A stretch of 60,000 nt of DNA from Zygnema cylindricum (lineage: Eukaryota > Streptophyta > Zygnematophyceae > Zygnematales > Zygnemataceae), in the NCBI GenBank assembly GCA_037447655.1, contig JBBHKE010002584.1:248464-308463 (forward strand), given 5' to 3'. The position numbers and the translations under genes were made by a program. Of this stretch, positions 22,677-32,700 are shown in pieces. The notes under the pieces are model-generated. The model did not search any database and had not been told where the DNA came from. It worked only from the letters and a program-made list of their open reading frames with translations. Within the stretch, counting starts at the first letter, position 1. Each line of letters begins with the position of its first letter.

Positions 22677-23672
22677 TGTTGAAATCACTGATTTAGGGAA
22701 GGTATTTTCTAGGTCTTAATGAGGTAAAATAACTAAAAGAAAAAGCACAGGCAGCCTGCCTCCACCTTCTCTCTTTAGCCCCCATACTTGTTGTAGTCAC
22801 TGATGGAGAGAGAGGGCGGTGGAGCCATGGCTGCCTCAGCTCCATAGGCAGGACTAAAGAGTGACCTAAGTCACTCTTAACAAAAAGGTTGAGTCTGACA
22901 GGACTCGAACCTCCGACCGGTAGAGCATGGCGTAGGCGTTAGCTCTTACCTGTCTGTCGTAGTAGTCCGTTAAGATACATAGTGTTTGATAGCTATTTAA
23001 ACATTAACAAGATCATTAATTCGTTCAACGAAAAAATAATAAGGACATAAAAACTAGCTGAGTTTTAGTGCGTACAAAACAAATGTACCAGACATTTGTT
23101 ATTTTGGATGGCGAACATTAAAAGCCGGTTTAGATCCGACGGTCCGCATCATCGCCGCGATCCCTGAATAGCCGCCTTCGCGGTTTCAGACGTGACACGA
23201 CCTGTCGACACGTGGCAAGATATTAGTGGGAAGAGGGAATCCCGGGGAGCGTGAGGACAAGTTTGGAAGAGACAGACGTCCACTCCATAGCCTTGTCGTA
23301 CACAGGCCGTACAGAAAGTACATTGGCCGTAGTACCTATCTGTACTGTACAATCTTCTGATTGGTTCGTACAATAGTAGATAGGGGTTGTGAGAGGGGTT
23401 TAGGACTTAGAGGATTGAGGAGGTAGCCGCCTCTCTCCCAACAAGCTTGTATAAATATTGGCATCTTTGCCACTTGATAATTAATTGCCTGGTTGGGCAT
23501 TTTCAGTGATTCCTTTTTATATGGACTCAAGGGAGTCCAAACTACACCAGGGTGCAGTTAGACTGATTATTTTTCTTTTTGGGTGGCAGTGATCCAAGTT
23601 GAAAGAGGGCTAGCCAAAAGCTATCTAGAGGCTTCCTCAATTCAATGATCCAATGAGGGACACAGATTTGCA
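22677..23672 (+). repeat. 3' LTR of element A (996 bp)
   Basis: Matches 11926-12927 along its length. Landmarks: antisense B box GGACTCGAAC near 22901, G-box GACACGTGGC at 23207-23216, seven GTAC tetramers between 23298 and 23371, inverted CCAAT near 23360, and TATAAA at 23450-23455. It ends TTTGCA, where 11926-12927 has ATTGCA. Confidence 0.9.
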
Positions 23673-24439
23673 CAAACTTATCATAAACCACATCGGCAAT
23701 GTGTTTTAAGCAAAGTAAAACAGTTTACACAAATAGGAAAACATATTCCCACGTGTAAAATGTTTTCAAAAGTTTTTGACGACTGAAAAAAGTACAGAGT
23801 CGGGGTACTTTCACATGTGCTAAAGTTACAGTTATTTTCTGTGGTTTTCCTCCATAATTTAGAAAAAACGTGAAAATCCTCAATCGTACCAAAAAAATGA
23901 AATTACCACCGTACAAGTTGCGTTACCTACAAACTTTATGTGTACTATAGTTTGTCTTCTAGCGCGATGTAGCTTGTCGTCTAGCGCGTTTCGACCCTAT
24001 TTCGCGTCCCTTCAGCTCATCTTCAAACTTTATTTAAAATCACCTCGCGAGGTGATTTTAAATATAGATACATGAGGTGAGCGAATAGGCAGATGTTGTT
24101 GCACGTGTCGAAAGTTTTTTACAATTTTTGTGCGCGGAGTACCTAAAAAATAAAACATTGCACGTTTCCACCTTGTGCGTGACATTGTTCCGTGCGCTTT
24201 TTTCCGTACAAGGGCCTCGGAGGGGGTTTCGACCAACGGACGCCATTTCGCAAAAGCGAAATTATGTGAAAGCGTCTCTTTATTTCTCCCTCTCCACTAA
24301 CGCGTCTATCTCACAATTCTTGCAATGAAAAAAAGCAAGAAAGGTATAAAATGAAAGATCTATAAAAAATATTTCTTTTGGTTGTCTTTTACCTTATTTT
24401 GATGGCAAGTAGAGTGAGAACGGACGAAAAAAATAAAAT
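23673..24439. other. Intergenic sequence with a 34-bp perfect palindrome
   Basis: No gene was recognised. At 24031-24064 a perfect inverted repeat is centred on CACCTCGCGAGGTG, with both arms ending in TATTTAAAAT. It lies in GTAC- and CGTC-rich sequence that probably belongs to old DNA elements. Confidence 0.75.
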
Positions 24440-25150
24440 TGGGAAACCATGGCGGAATATTTTGGAAATAGTGACGTCGACGCTTCCATAAGTACGCGTG
24501 ACGTCAAATTGGCACAAAGCCAAAAACTCTAAACATCTACAATGTCACAAGTAGCTAGACGTCTACAACCGTCTCTTTTTTCTAAACGTCATCAATTCTC
24601 GCGAGTTTTGTACTCGTCTACAATCGTCACAAATTACACCCACGTCTACATCCGTCACAATCTAAAGTTACAATTTCATTTCTTTGCATACGAATGCTCT
24701 AAAAGCTGTACGGAGAATCTTCGCTAAAAAACAAAGCAACAAGACTAAGTTTCGGTTACATGCGAAAGTACCCTTGTTTGTTTTTGTCCGCATTCACCTT
24801 GTACGGTTTTTTTGTTGCAGGGGTCTCGAGGCTTATGTTGTACAACCACGGCTGCAAGGGCTGTACGTCTACGATGTCACGCAATGACATGCGACATACC
24901 AGATATTTTAAAAATTTACGATGTGTTTTGCGACGCTTCAAAAATTTTCAAAAAAATACGATGCGGCAAAGACAAATTGTACTCGGTGACAGCCGTCACA
25001 GGTATTGTCGACGAATAGAATCGTTACAAACTTAAGTAATAATTTCGAGTAAACACATAGAGACACCTGAAATCCGGGTCCGCTGGATCCGTGCTAAAAT
25101 ACAAAGTAATTTCGCTAAGTTAAAAGTACATGGGACTGTACCCTAAGATT
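24440..25150. repeat. Unclassified repeat with GTCTACAATCGTCAC subrepeats (copy 1)
   Basis: GTCTACAAYCGTCAC-like units recur near 24536, 24567, 24617, 24647 and 24868. The right part (GATCCGTGCTAAAATACAAAGTAATTTCGC and neighbours, 24900-25150) is an inverted copy of 56665-57110. Short open frames are shadows of this repeat. Element ends were not defined. Confidence 0.6.
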
Positions 25151-25246
25151 TGACGTTAAATTGGTTGAGGCCAATATCTAGTGTGCTCAGTGCACCACGT
25201 TCCTATACGCATAGTCGCATACATTATAGTTGTATTAATTTTTTTT

Positions 25247-26055
25247 GGGAATTGCTAATCGCAGAGACGATTTTTGCTGCGCGCAGATAGTTGTCAGAAA
25301 TTGTACATTTGAAGTACAATTTCGTACAAGCTACGTACCTTTAATTTCAGATCTGACGGTCAATCCGTCGAACATCTTTGACTGGCGGAATATTGTATCG
25401 GCGGTTAAAATATTGTCGCGCTTGCAAACGTCGACCGTCATAAAAAAAATTAAAAAATCACACGGCCGGCGCAGTTTTACTGTAACCAAAATGCGGCAGC
25501 AACATATATATAAAATGGCTGCGCGCAGGTAGTTTATCACTTCACGTTAGCCGCAAAAATGAAATCAACTCGTTGTCACGTCCACCGTGGACGTGACGAC
25601 GTGTCATTTTAGTTTCATCGATATTTATACGCGGGTAGTCGGGTGCGCATTTTTATTTTGTACGAAGTTTATTTGGTTTCGTGCGAGTTTACACATGTTG
25701 TACGTCGTCCTTTAATATGTTTCCAAGTTCAATGTAACGGTTCGCGAGTTGATTTCATTTTTGTAGTAAACTATCTGCGCGCAGCCATTTTATTTATATG
25801 TAACTCCCGCAGTTTGGTTACAATAAACCTGTGCTGGCCGTGTGAACTTTTATTTTTTTTATGACGGTCGACGTTTGCAAGCGCGACAATATTTTAACCG
25901 CCGGTACAATATTCCGCCAGTCAAAGTTGTTCGACGGATTGACCGTCAGATCTGAAATTAAAGGTACGTAGCCTGTACAAAATTGTACTTCAAATGTACA
26001 ATTTCTGACAACTATCTGCGCGCAGCAAAAATCGTCTCTGCGATTAGCAATTCCC
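25247..26055. mobile_element. Foldback-type element with about 300-bp inverted arms
   Basis: Left arm 25247-25573 begins GGGAATTGCTAATCGCAGAG. Right arm 25747-26055 is its imperfect reverse complement and ends CTCTGCGATTAGCAATTCCC. Within the 173-bp centre is another palindrome, GTCACGTCCAC and GTGGACGTGAC around one base (25577-25599). There is no coding capacity. A target duplication is not convincing (T-rich left flank). Confidence 0.85.
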
Positions 26056-26076
26056 TTATTTTTGTTCGCACAAAAC

Positions 26077-26449
26077 CATAGTTGTTCAAACCGTTTAGTG
26101 CGAGCAACTCAATCACGGTGAACTATACGTAACGAGCACATTGAACGATTTTATAAAATCGTTAAAATCGTTAATGAATTTTCATCCGTACTATTCCGTA
26201 CATATAATAAACACCGTACGAACGTACAGAATTCAAACTTACCGCTCGCAAATGTCCCAACTCCCAACAGTGCAACGTCTCTTTTCGTAAAAGTCCGTAC
26301 ATTCTCGGTAAAATACCGTACATTTCCCGTAAATTTCCCGTTCAGTTTACCGGACAGAAAGTACTCCACGTTTTTTACGATTTTTTCTGAAGTCACGAAC
26401 TATACGTAAAAATCGGTAAAATTTTATATCGCTCGATTTGAACAACAGC
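26077..26449. mobile_element. Mutator-like MITE (373 bp) with 9-bp target duplication
   Basis: Flanked by identical GCACAAAAC at 26068-26076 and 26450-26458. Termini are CATAGTTGTTCAAACCG and GATTTGAACAACAGC. The interior holds GTAC-rich sequence and TTTACCGGACAGAAAGTAC. A second copy in opposite orientation is at 55997-56476. A 9-bp duplication is typical of the Mutator superfamily. Confidence 0.8.
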
Positions 26450-26689
26450 GCACAAAACACAACGTGTTAGAAACGTTGCACATTAAACATGTAGTGGAAA
26501 CAGTTAAAAACAACTGCCCACAGTTACGCTCACATAACTGAACTGCTGCACCGTATTACAGTCCTGCACTGTGCGGCATAAGCATACCGTATCACATTTG
26601 CAACCATGGCATATTTTACGAATCATTTGAAATTTTGAACCGTTGTACGGAGTCATCATACGAGAGGTCGACTGGGAAGTACGACGGAG

Positions 26690-26765
26690 AGACAGAGGGA
26701 GAGAGCGGGAGAGAGAGGGAGAGAGAGCGAGAGAGAGAGGGAGAGAGAGAGAGAGAGAGAGGCAG
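26690..26765 (+). promoter_or_regulatory. GA-repeat tract upstream of the putative plastid gene
   Basis: Dense GAGA/GGGAGA repeats end about 40 bp before the chosen ATG, followed by a CT-rich stretch. GA/CT repeats in the 5' UTR or promoter are common in plant genes and bind GAGA-factor (BPC-type) proteins. A role here is inference. Confidence 0.45.
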
Positions 26766-26802
26766 ACAGGTGCATTTTTCCTCTCCCTCTCCAACTCCTT
26801 CC

Positions 26803-27923
26803 ATGGCTTCTCTATTCCTTCCAACTTCTTTCCACTCAGCTACTATACCCTATTTACCCGGTTCTATACCAAAAATAGATGATAGGACAAACTGTCGCTT
26901 AAAAAATGAGCCTGAAATCAATCCTTGTCTGTTTCGAAGAAGCCAATGCAGTTCGAGTTTTCCAAATCCTACATATTTTCGAAACCCTAAAATGACTTTC
27001 CTCGGAAATACTAATTTTTGCGGCGCGAATTTAGCGGTGGTGGCGAGAAAGGTCGCAAAGCGGTATCGGAAAATGGAATTAAAGGCCATTTATGTGGACG
27101 AGGAGGATGGAGAGGAGAGCTATTTGATTGACGCTCCGGTCTCGGTGGGGGACGGGTTTTCTTTTACCGGAGGTGAGACTTTTTTTTTAAATTTTTTTTA
27201 TGAGCTGTTCTATTTTTGTTTTCCTTGATAATTTTGTAACTGTCATCCTGGTCGTTATCGTTATTGCTAATGTTTTTTCGATTTTTATCGTTATTGTTAA
27301 TTGCTATTGTGATCATTGTTGTTATCGTCAATGTTAATGTTTATTGTTTTTGTCATTGTTATTGTTATGTTTATTGTTATTGTTATTTTTATTGTTATTG
27401 TTATTTTTATTGTTATTGTTATTGTCATTGTTATTGTCATTGTTATTGTTATTGTTATCGTTTTTGTTATCGTTAGCATTGTTGCTATCGTCATCGTTAT
27501 TGTATGATTATCGTTATCGCGACTGTTATGGTTGTCACTATTTATTTATTTTTTGTTTGATTATTATTTTTTTCCTTATTTTCTGGTCTTGTTAGTCTTA
27601 CGTTTGATGAGGTTATCGCTTTAAATTTGGGGAGGTTTTGTCTACTCGTTTCCTTTTCCCGTACTTTTTTTTTTTGGTAATTTTCTGCTCCCACCCTATT
27701 ATTTGTGAGCTAGAAAAAACTTATGTTTTTTTTTCTTTTTGTTATTTTTTTTTGGCTTACAGGAAAATATTCGGACGAAAAAGGACCCGCAGATCTGTGG
27801 GAGGAAAAAGGCAAATATATATTGGCGTTTTCTCAAGAGAAAAAAACAGGGAAGGCAAAAGATCCTCTGTTTGGGCTGGCCATGGCGGAATCTTCGCAAG
27901 TGGCCGGCGATAAATTTCAGTAG
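26803..27923 (+). CDS. Small spliced gene, putative plastid-targeted protein
   Basis: Exon 1 is 26803-27172, with donor AG|GTGAGA. Exon 2 is 27763-27923, with acceptor CTTACAG and stop TAG. The phases join exactly (GG split as G|GA) to give 176 residues. The start MASLFLPTSFHS was chosen over an upstream in-frame ATG at 26635 because that extension is only GA-repeat-encoded Arg/Glu. The first about 60-70 residues are Ser/Pro/Asn-rich with few acids, as in a chloroplast transit peptide. The mature part has an acidic block (DEEDGEESYLIDAPVSVGDGFSFTGG), then KYSDEKGPADLWEEKGKY and AKDPLFGLAMAESSQVAGDKF. It has no membrane segment. I do not recognise the family with confidence; it resembles small conserved plant/algal plastid proteins. 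The open frame across two exons with clean splice sites argues for a real gene. It converges on the sensor gene, whose last exon is 150 bp away. Confidence 0.7.
27256..27500 (+). repeat. Intronic ATTGTT/ATTGTC hexamer repeat
   Basis: Imperfect (TTATTG)n inside the intron of the preceding gene. All three frames are open only because of the repeat. The T-rich bias fits a plant-type intron. Confidence 0.85.
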
Positions 27924-27958
27924 GCAATTTTTTATTTTTTTTTGTTGTCTTTTTTTTT

Positions 27959-27982
27959 TGTGTGTGTGTGTGTGTGTGTGTC
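27959..27982 (+). repeat. TG dinucleotide repeat in the convergent intergenic region
   Basis: A short (TG)n between long T runs (27924-28065), in the 150 bp separating two convergent genes. Poly(A)/termination signals for both may lie here. AATAAA-like elements are not obvious. Confidence 0.8.
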
Positions 27983-28072
27983 TGTGTGCTAGTTTTTCTT
28001 TATTTAACTATTTTTTTTGAGTAAGTAACTTGTTTTTTTTTTTTTTGTTTTTTTTTTTTTGGGGAGGTTTAC

Positions 28073-31000
28073 CCGAGCATCTGCTTCCATCGGTCGCTGA
28101 AGTAGACAGTGCCGTCAGAAATGTTCCAATCCCAGACACCGTCGTCACTGCCGGAGAGGGCGTACAGCCACCGGTCCTCACTCTCCTGGGATAGCAGATG
28201 GACAGAAAAGTTAGACAGATGGAGAGGGAGGAAGAGAAGTGAGAAAGGTGGCAGAGAGGCACTGTGAGCCTCCAGAAAGGTGAAACGATAATCTTTTGTC
28301 CAAAGTACAGGTGGAAAGAGGTTTTCTGCCGCAAATGCGGAATAAAAGCAGGAATTGTCGAGCATTGCATCTACCAGAGAGAGATAGAGAGTGTGAGGGA
28401 GGTGAGTCCACCTTCAGCTTGGCCTGAGCCTCCAGCTTTTCCGAGATGTCCCGAATGACGGCCACATAGAATGCATGCGACTGGTTGAAGCCCTTGGAGA
28501 GTGAGACTTCCAACGGAACGGACGTGCCATTCACATGCTTCCCAGCGGCCCGTTGGACCTGACCCACATAGCCTTCCAGCCCTGCAAATCCAACCAATAG
28601 AATTTCAGGCATGGTTCAGGTGCTTTCTTTCCGTGATTTGCACGTGTTATCGTGTTTCCTGAGGACTATTGGTTCATAACTATAAAATGTAAAGTAAAAG
28701 CATTTGACTACTAAAACATGAACCATTACAGAAACTTAGTCCGCACCTGGGTGTTAAACGCATGCATGTTTCATTTTGTAATCATAAGGGGAGGAAAAGA
28801 GCACACTAAGAAAGAAAAAGTTTACTAGCAATAGTAGATGATACAAAATCCAATGAAGCTCGGTTTTGTACAATAGGTCAACTCTAGAACAGGTGTGATG
28901 AACACAACGACAGGTTTCCCAGGAAAAAAATTTGGAATGAGTACTACTTTCGACCTGACGGAAAACATAAATTTATAGGCAACAACGAGTGAGCCCATCT
29001 AACTCGTAAGAATATTCAGGTTACAAAGTGAGTAACTCTAGCCAAAAGCATTTCTCTTCAAAACCAAAAGTTTTAAATTGGCACTTGAAAGTGTGTTACT
29101 TTCCAAATCCAAAAAATTTGTGAAAATGCTTATCAAATTTCCATTTCTTCTTCTCACATCACCTACCATTACAACAATTCAAAATTTGACGGTTTGTTTT
29201 TCCGATGTATTGAAATCCATTTGTGTTTTATTATGATTATGGTCCATAAAGTTCCCAAAACTGATGGTTTAAGTTCCGAAAGACATACCGACTTTCATGA
29301 AGTCCTCGCATCCGTCCAGCGCCGTTATGAAGTCCGTTATGTGCAACTGAATTTTGAGAGAATGATCCTCCGGAGTCACTCCAGAATCAAATCCGAACAT
29401 AGAACGAGCTGACAAATTCATGGAAGTCACCTGCCCATCCTGAGCGATGGATAAAATGCCCTCTCGGACCGTCTGTTTAACAAGAAACAATTCAAGATTA
29501 GAATTCTTCCGTAATTGAGGAAAAAGACTCGCGCAAACACGAAGATTCTCTCAAAATTGAACCTCCTAAACAGAGCGCAATCCGATTAAAAATCGTAAAT
29601 AACTTTCTGCAGTTCAAAACCATAAAACAAAGAGCCAGGCAGACACAAATACATTCCAGCGACAGAAACAGAAACAGTTCACCTGCACCACACGTGACAG
29701 GTGTATCTCTGCCTCCATCCTCCGTTTCCGTTCATTCGTTGCATAGATCATCTGCGCCACCGTCATCGTGAGCGGCTCTATCTGCTTCACCAGATCCTCG
29801 TCATATCCGCCCGGCCGATTTGCAACTCCAAACATCCCCGTCATTTCACTTCCTGGAAAACCAAAAACATCAATTTTTTTCACGATTCCACATTTTCCCT
29901 CAAAGACTCACGCTGTCTCTTGGCACGAACTGGGAAAACGGAGCAGCTTCCCCTACCTTAACTTACGATGGATGCATTTCCTTTCTTTGCTTTTAATTTC
30001 ATTGGTATTTCATTTCTTTGGCTTAGAAAAATGAAGAACGAGTACAGTAACGCACGTCATGTTCCATGGGAAAGAAACAACTGCCCCTCAATTCCTCTCT
30101 ACCCTTCTGACCTATTCCTTCACTTTCAACTCAACCACACCCACCCCCCATCCCCACCCCCTCCCCCTTCCCCCCTCCCCCCCCCCTTACCCGTATAGAG
30201 CGGCATCCCGAGGAAGTTGTGCATGGGCGGGTGGCCCTTGGGGATGCCGGTGGAGCGCGGGTCGTTCTTGGGGTCGTTGCTGATGACCTGGCGCTTGGTG
30301 GTGAGCACGGCGCCGAAGAGAGTGTGAAGGTTAGAGAACTCGAGGCCCTGGGGGGCGTGGAGAGCGAACCACGAGCGCAGGGACGCGGTCCACGAGATGT
30401 TCGTGATGGCGTGGATCTGGGGGGGAGGGAGGGAGGGTTTGGTGAGAGGAATAGTCCTCCACCTGTGTCCTCCCAATGAGGGGGAGGGGTAGGGGTAGGG
30501 GTAGGGGTAGGGATAGGGGTAGGGGTAGGGGTAGGGATAGGGATAGGGATAGGGGGAGGGGTAGGGATAGGTAGAGAGGGGTAGAGATAGGGGTAGGGAT
30601 AGGTAGAGAGGGGTAGAGATAGGGGTAGGGATAGAGGACGGCACCTTGCGGCAGGGCTGGCCGTCCTCCTTGCACAGTGCACTCCCTATGAAGCCGTACT
30701 CCGACTGCGTGACATCCAGTAACGCCGACAGCATGACGTCAAACACCTCGTGGGCACTCTGAGCCTCTCCCTCCAACCCCCCCCCCCAACACCCACACAC
30801 AAACCATTTCGGGTTAGGGCTCGATCTCAGCATCTCCCTTCAACTCTTGTTCTCCCTCTCTTTCTCTTTTCTCTCTCCCTGTTACAAACCCCCAGCCACC
30901 GTTCTCTTTCCCTCTCTCCCTTTCTCCCTCGCCCCCTCTCCCCCCCCTCCCCCTCTCCCCCCCTCCCCCCCTCCCTCCCTCCCTCCCTCCCCCTCCCCCC

Positions 31001-31312
31001 TCCCTCCCCCCCCTCCCTCCTCCCCCCCTCCCTCCTCCCCCCCTCCCTCCCCCCCTCCCTCCCTCCCTCCCTCCCCCCTCCCTCCCTCCCTCCCTCCCTC
31101 CCTCCCTCCCTCACTCCCTCTCTCTCTCCCTCGCATTCTCGCATGCCCCTCTCCTGTCTGCTTCTCTCTCTCTCTTCTCTTCTACGTACATCTTGATACT
31201 TCCACTACACATCTGCTCCACTTCCTCTCTCCCTACCTTCCATCCCTTGCCCTTCTACCCTGTTTCTTCCTTCCTCCATTCCTCTCTCTTCTTATTTTTC
31301 TCAAACTCTTCT

Positions 31313-31346
<34 letters not shown>

Positions 31347-31448
31347 CCCTCTCCCTCCCCTTCCCTGCCTCCCCACCTGGTCCACGAAGAAAAGGTGGTG
31401 CACCCGGGTGATGGCCTCCAGGAGCTGCTTCTGGATGGCCGCAGAATC
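28073..31448 (-). CDS. GAF-PAS-PAS sensor protein, partial (seven exons)
   Basis: Exons, 5' to 3' on the minus strand: 31448-31377, 30758-30645, 30416-30191, 29852-29683, 29472-29289, 28581-28412, 28185-28073. All internal boundaries are AG/GT and all phases agree, giving about 349 codons without a stop. Exons 1-4 encode a GAF domain: the helix LLEAITRVHHLFFVDQ, then LSALLDVTQSEYGFIG, NDPKNDPRSTGIPKGHPP, FLGMPLYTG and MFGVANRPGGYDEDL. Next come a helical linker (ATNERKRRMEAEIHLSRV) and a PAS domain (VREGILSIAQDGQVTSMN) ending in a PAC-like FYVAVIRDISEKLEAQ. A further PAS begins DRWLYALSGSDDGVWDWN and breaks at KQMLG. Such modules usually precede a histidine kinase, cyclase or phosphodiesterase output. 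None is visible, so the gene is truncated, ends early at the TAA after MLG, or continues across a long intron. The 5' end is undefined. The first acceptor (31449) is weakest because the upstream sequence is purine-rich. Confidence 0.8.
30481..30640 (+). repeat. TAGGGG/TAGGGA hexamer repeat in a sensor-gene intron
   Basis: Imperfect (GGGGTA)n on the plus strand, C-rich on the gene's sense strand, between exons 30416 and 30645. It resembles telomeric DNA but lacks the TTTAGGG or TTTTAGGG unit and is intronic. Confidence 0.9.
30895..31343 (+). repeat. Long polypyrimidine tract with C30 run
   Basis: Almost uninterrupted C/T (CCCTCC variants) from 30895 to 31136, then CT-rich sequence and 30 consecutive C at 31314-31343. 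It lies in the intron between the first two sensor exons. The gene's sense strand is the G-rich one (GGGAGG repeats), giving many potential G-quadruplexes. Open frames here are composition artefacts. Confidence 0.9.
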
Positions 31449-31519
31449 CTGTCTCACTCTCACCTCCGGGACCCACAGAGACTCCTCTTCTCCCTCTCCA
31501 TCTCCCTCTCCCTCTCCCT

Positions 31520-32515
31520 TTTTTGGACTGTCCCTCTGAGTTTCCCCGCCCTCGGCGTCTGGGAGGCTCTCTTCTAGGGTGTTGGATTCCCCTCCCTCCT
31601 CTCCCAATTCCATTTTTTGCCTCTCCTCCTCCTCCCCATTTCTCCCCTCCCCTCCATTTCTCTCCTCACTCACTGTTTTGGGAAGGTACGGACATCCCTC
31701 CCGTGAGGTTATCTTCCCCTCCTCCTCCTCGCTCCCTCCCATCATCTCCCTTCCCCCGTTTTCTCTCTCCTTTTTCGGAAGATATGGACATCCCTCCCTC
31801 CCTCCATTCCTGTCCTCTCTCTCCCTTTCCTGCATATCTGTGCATCCCTCCACTGACCTTTTCTTGCTCTCCTCCTCCCTCTCCCTCCCTTCAACCATCT
31901 CCTCTCCCTCGTTTTCCCTTCCGTTCTCCTTCCTTTGAAAATGTGGACATCCTACTCTGCCTCCCCCTCCCTCCTTAATCCTACCATCTGTCTCTCCCAC
32001 CCTACATTTCCTTCCCTCCCCTCCCCCCTCCTTCCGAAGGTGCGGGCACCCTTCCTTTTCCAGTGCTCTCTGCAATACTTCCGCTCCCCCTCCCTCTCTC
32101 TCTCCCCCTCTCCTTCCCCTCCTCTCTCCCCCTCTCCCCCCTTCCTCTGCAAAAAATCCCCAGAACCTTCCTCTCCCTCCTTCCTGAGGGGAAAATTCCA
32201 GGAACTTTCCCTCCCATTCCTCATCAGAAAATTCCACGCACCTTCCTTCCCCTCCTTCCTCTGCAAACCATGCCCCACCCTTTCCTCCCCCTCTCCCTCT
32301 CCCTCTCCCTCCCCCCCTTTCTTTGCAAAACTCCCCTTCCCTCCCCTCCTCAAAAACGCACTCCAGTAACTCCCCTCACTCTCACACCTCCTTAAAACAT
32401 CCTGAGGCCCTTCCCTCCTCTCCCCCCCCCCCTGGGAAACTTTCCTCTCCTCCCTCCCTCCCCCCCTTCTCTCCCCCCCCTCCCCCTCCCCCTCCCCCTC
32501 CCCCGCCTCCTCCCC
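31520..32515 (+). repeat. Second polypyrimidine region upstream of the sensor exons
   Basis: C/T-rich with short degenerate units such as CCCTCCCCCTCTCC. Several similar sub-blocks contain GGACATCC (31686, 31786, 31946), suggesting an older tandem structure of about 90-150 bp. It is either a large intron or upstream of the gene. Confidence 0.65.
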
Positions 32516-32540
32516 CCACTCTCACCCTGTACCTCCTCCC

Positions 32541-32700
32541 CTTCTTGGGCTTCCGTACTATACTTTCTTCCCTGGCCTCTCCCCCCTCCTGTACGGACTC
32601 CCTTGTCCTTTTGTGGAGCTCCTCCACACTCTTCCGGGTGCGGTAGAAGGGGCGGAGGAGGGAGGGTTCAGGGGGGGAGGGAGAGGAATCTCGGGGGTTA
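32541..32700 (-). other. Possible upstream exon of the sensor gene
   Basis: The minus-strand frame encodes LRPFYRTRKSVEELHKRTRE, then SVQEGGEAREESIVRKPKKGRRYR, with a GTGAGA donor-like site. Composition is more protein-like and less repetitive than its surroundings, and a charged helix would suit the N-terminal side of a GAF protein. There is no homology evidence, and the acceptor or start is unclear. Confidence 0.3.

Larger units (their letters stand above)
11926..23672 (+). mobile_element. Copia element A, full length but interrupted
   Basis: LTRs at 11926-12927 (1002 bp) and 22677-23672 (996 bp) share start TGTTGAAATCACT and ends TTGCA. Between them lie primer site, gag, protease, integrase, RT and RNase H in copia order. 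Interruptions: a nested opposite-strand element (15112-19389), a solo LTR (20122-21286) and a replaced segment (about 22025-22288). The outer flanks AATGG and CAAAC do not match, so either the target duplication decayed or an end was exchanged. All open frames are broken. Confidence 0.9.

Noticed and set aside
24760-25035. A conserved protein shared with 56775-57086 (both contain RHRYCRRI)
   Set aside because: Similarity is confined to the DNA repeat and the rest of the two frames does not align.
26635-26802. Upstream ATG extending the putative plastid protein by 56 residues
   Set aside because: The extension is encoded by GA repeats (Arg/Glu runs) and would bury the transit-like MASLFLP start.
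27264-27595. Hydrophobic protein made of repeated Val/Ile/Leu
   Set aside because: It is translation of the intronic ATTGTT repeat.
30481-30640. Interstitial telomere repeat
   Set aside because: The units are TAGGGG/TAGGGA, not TTTAGGG or another known telomere unit, and the tract is inside an intron.
30750-32650. Several Pro/Ser- or Gly/Glu-rich open frames on both strands
   Set aside because: They follow from polypyrimidine composition, appear in all frames and show no domain.
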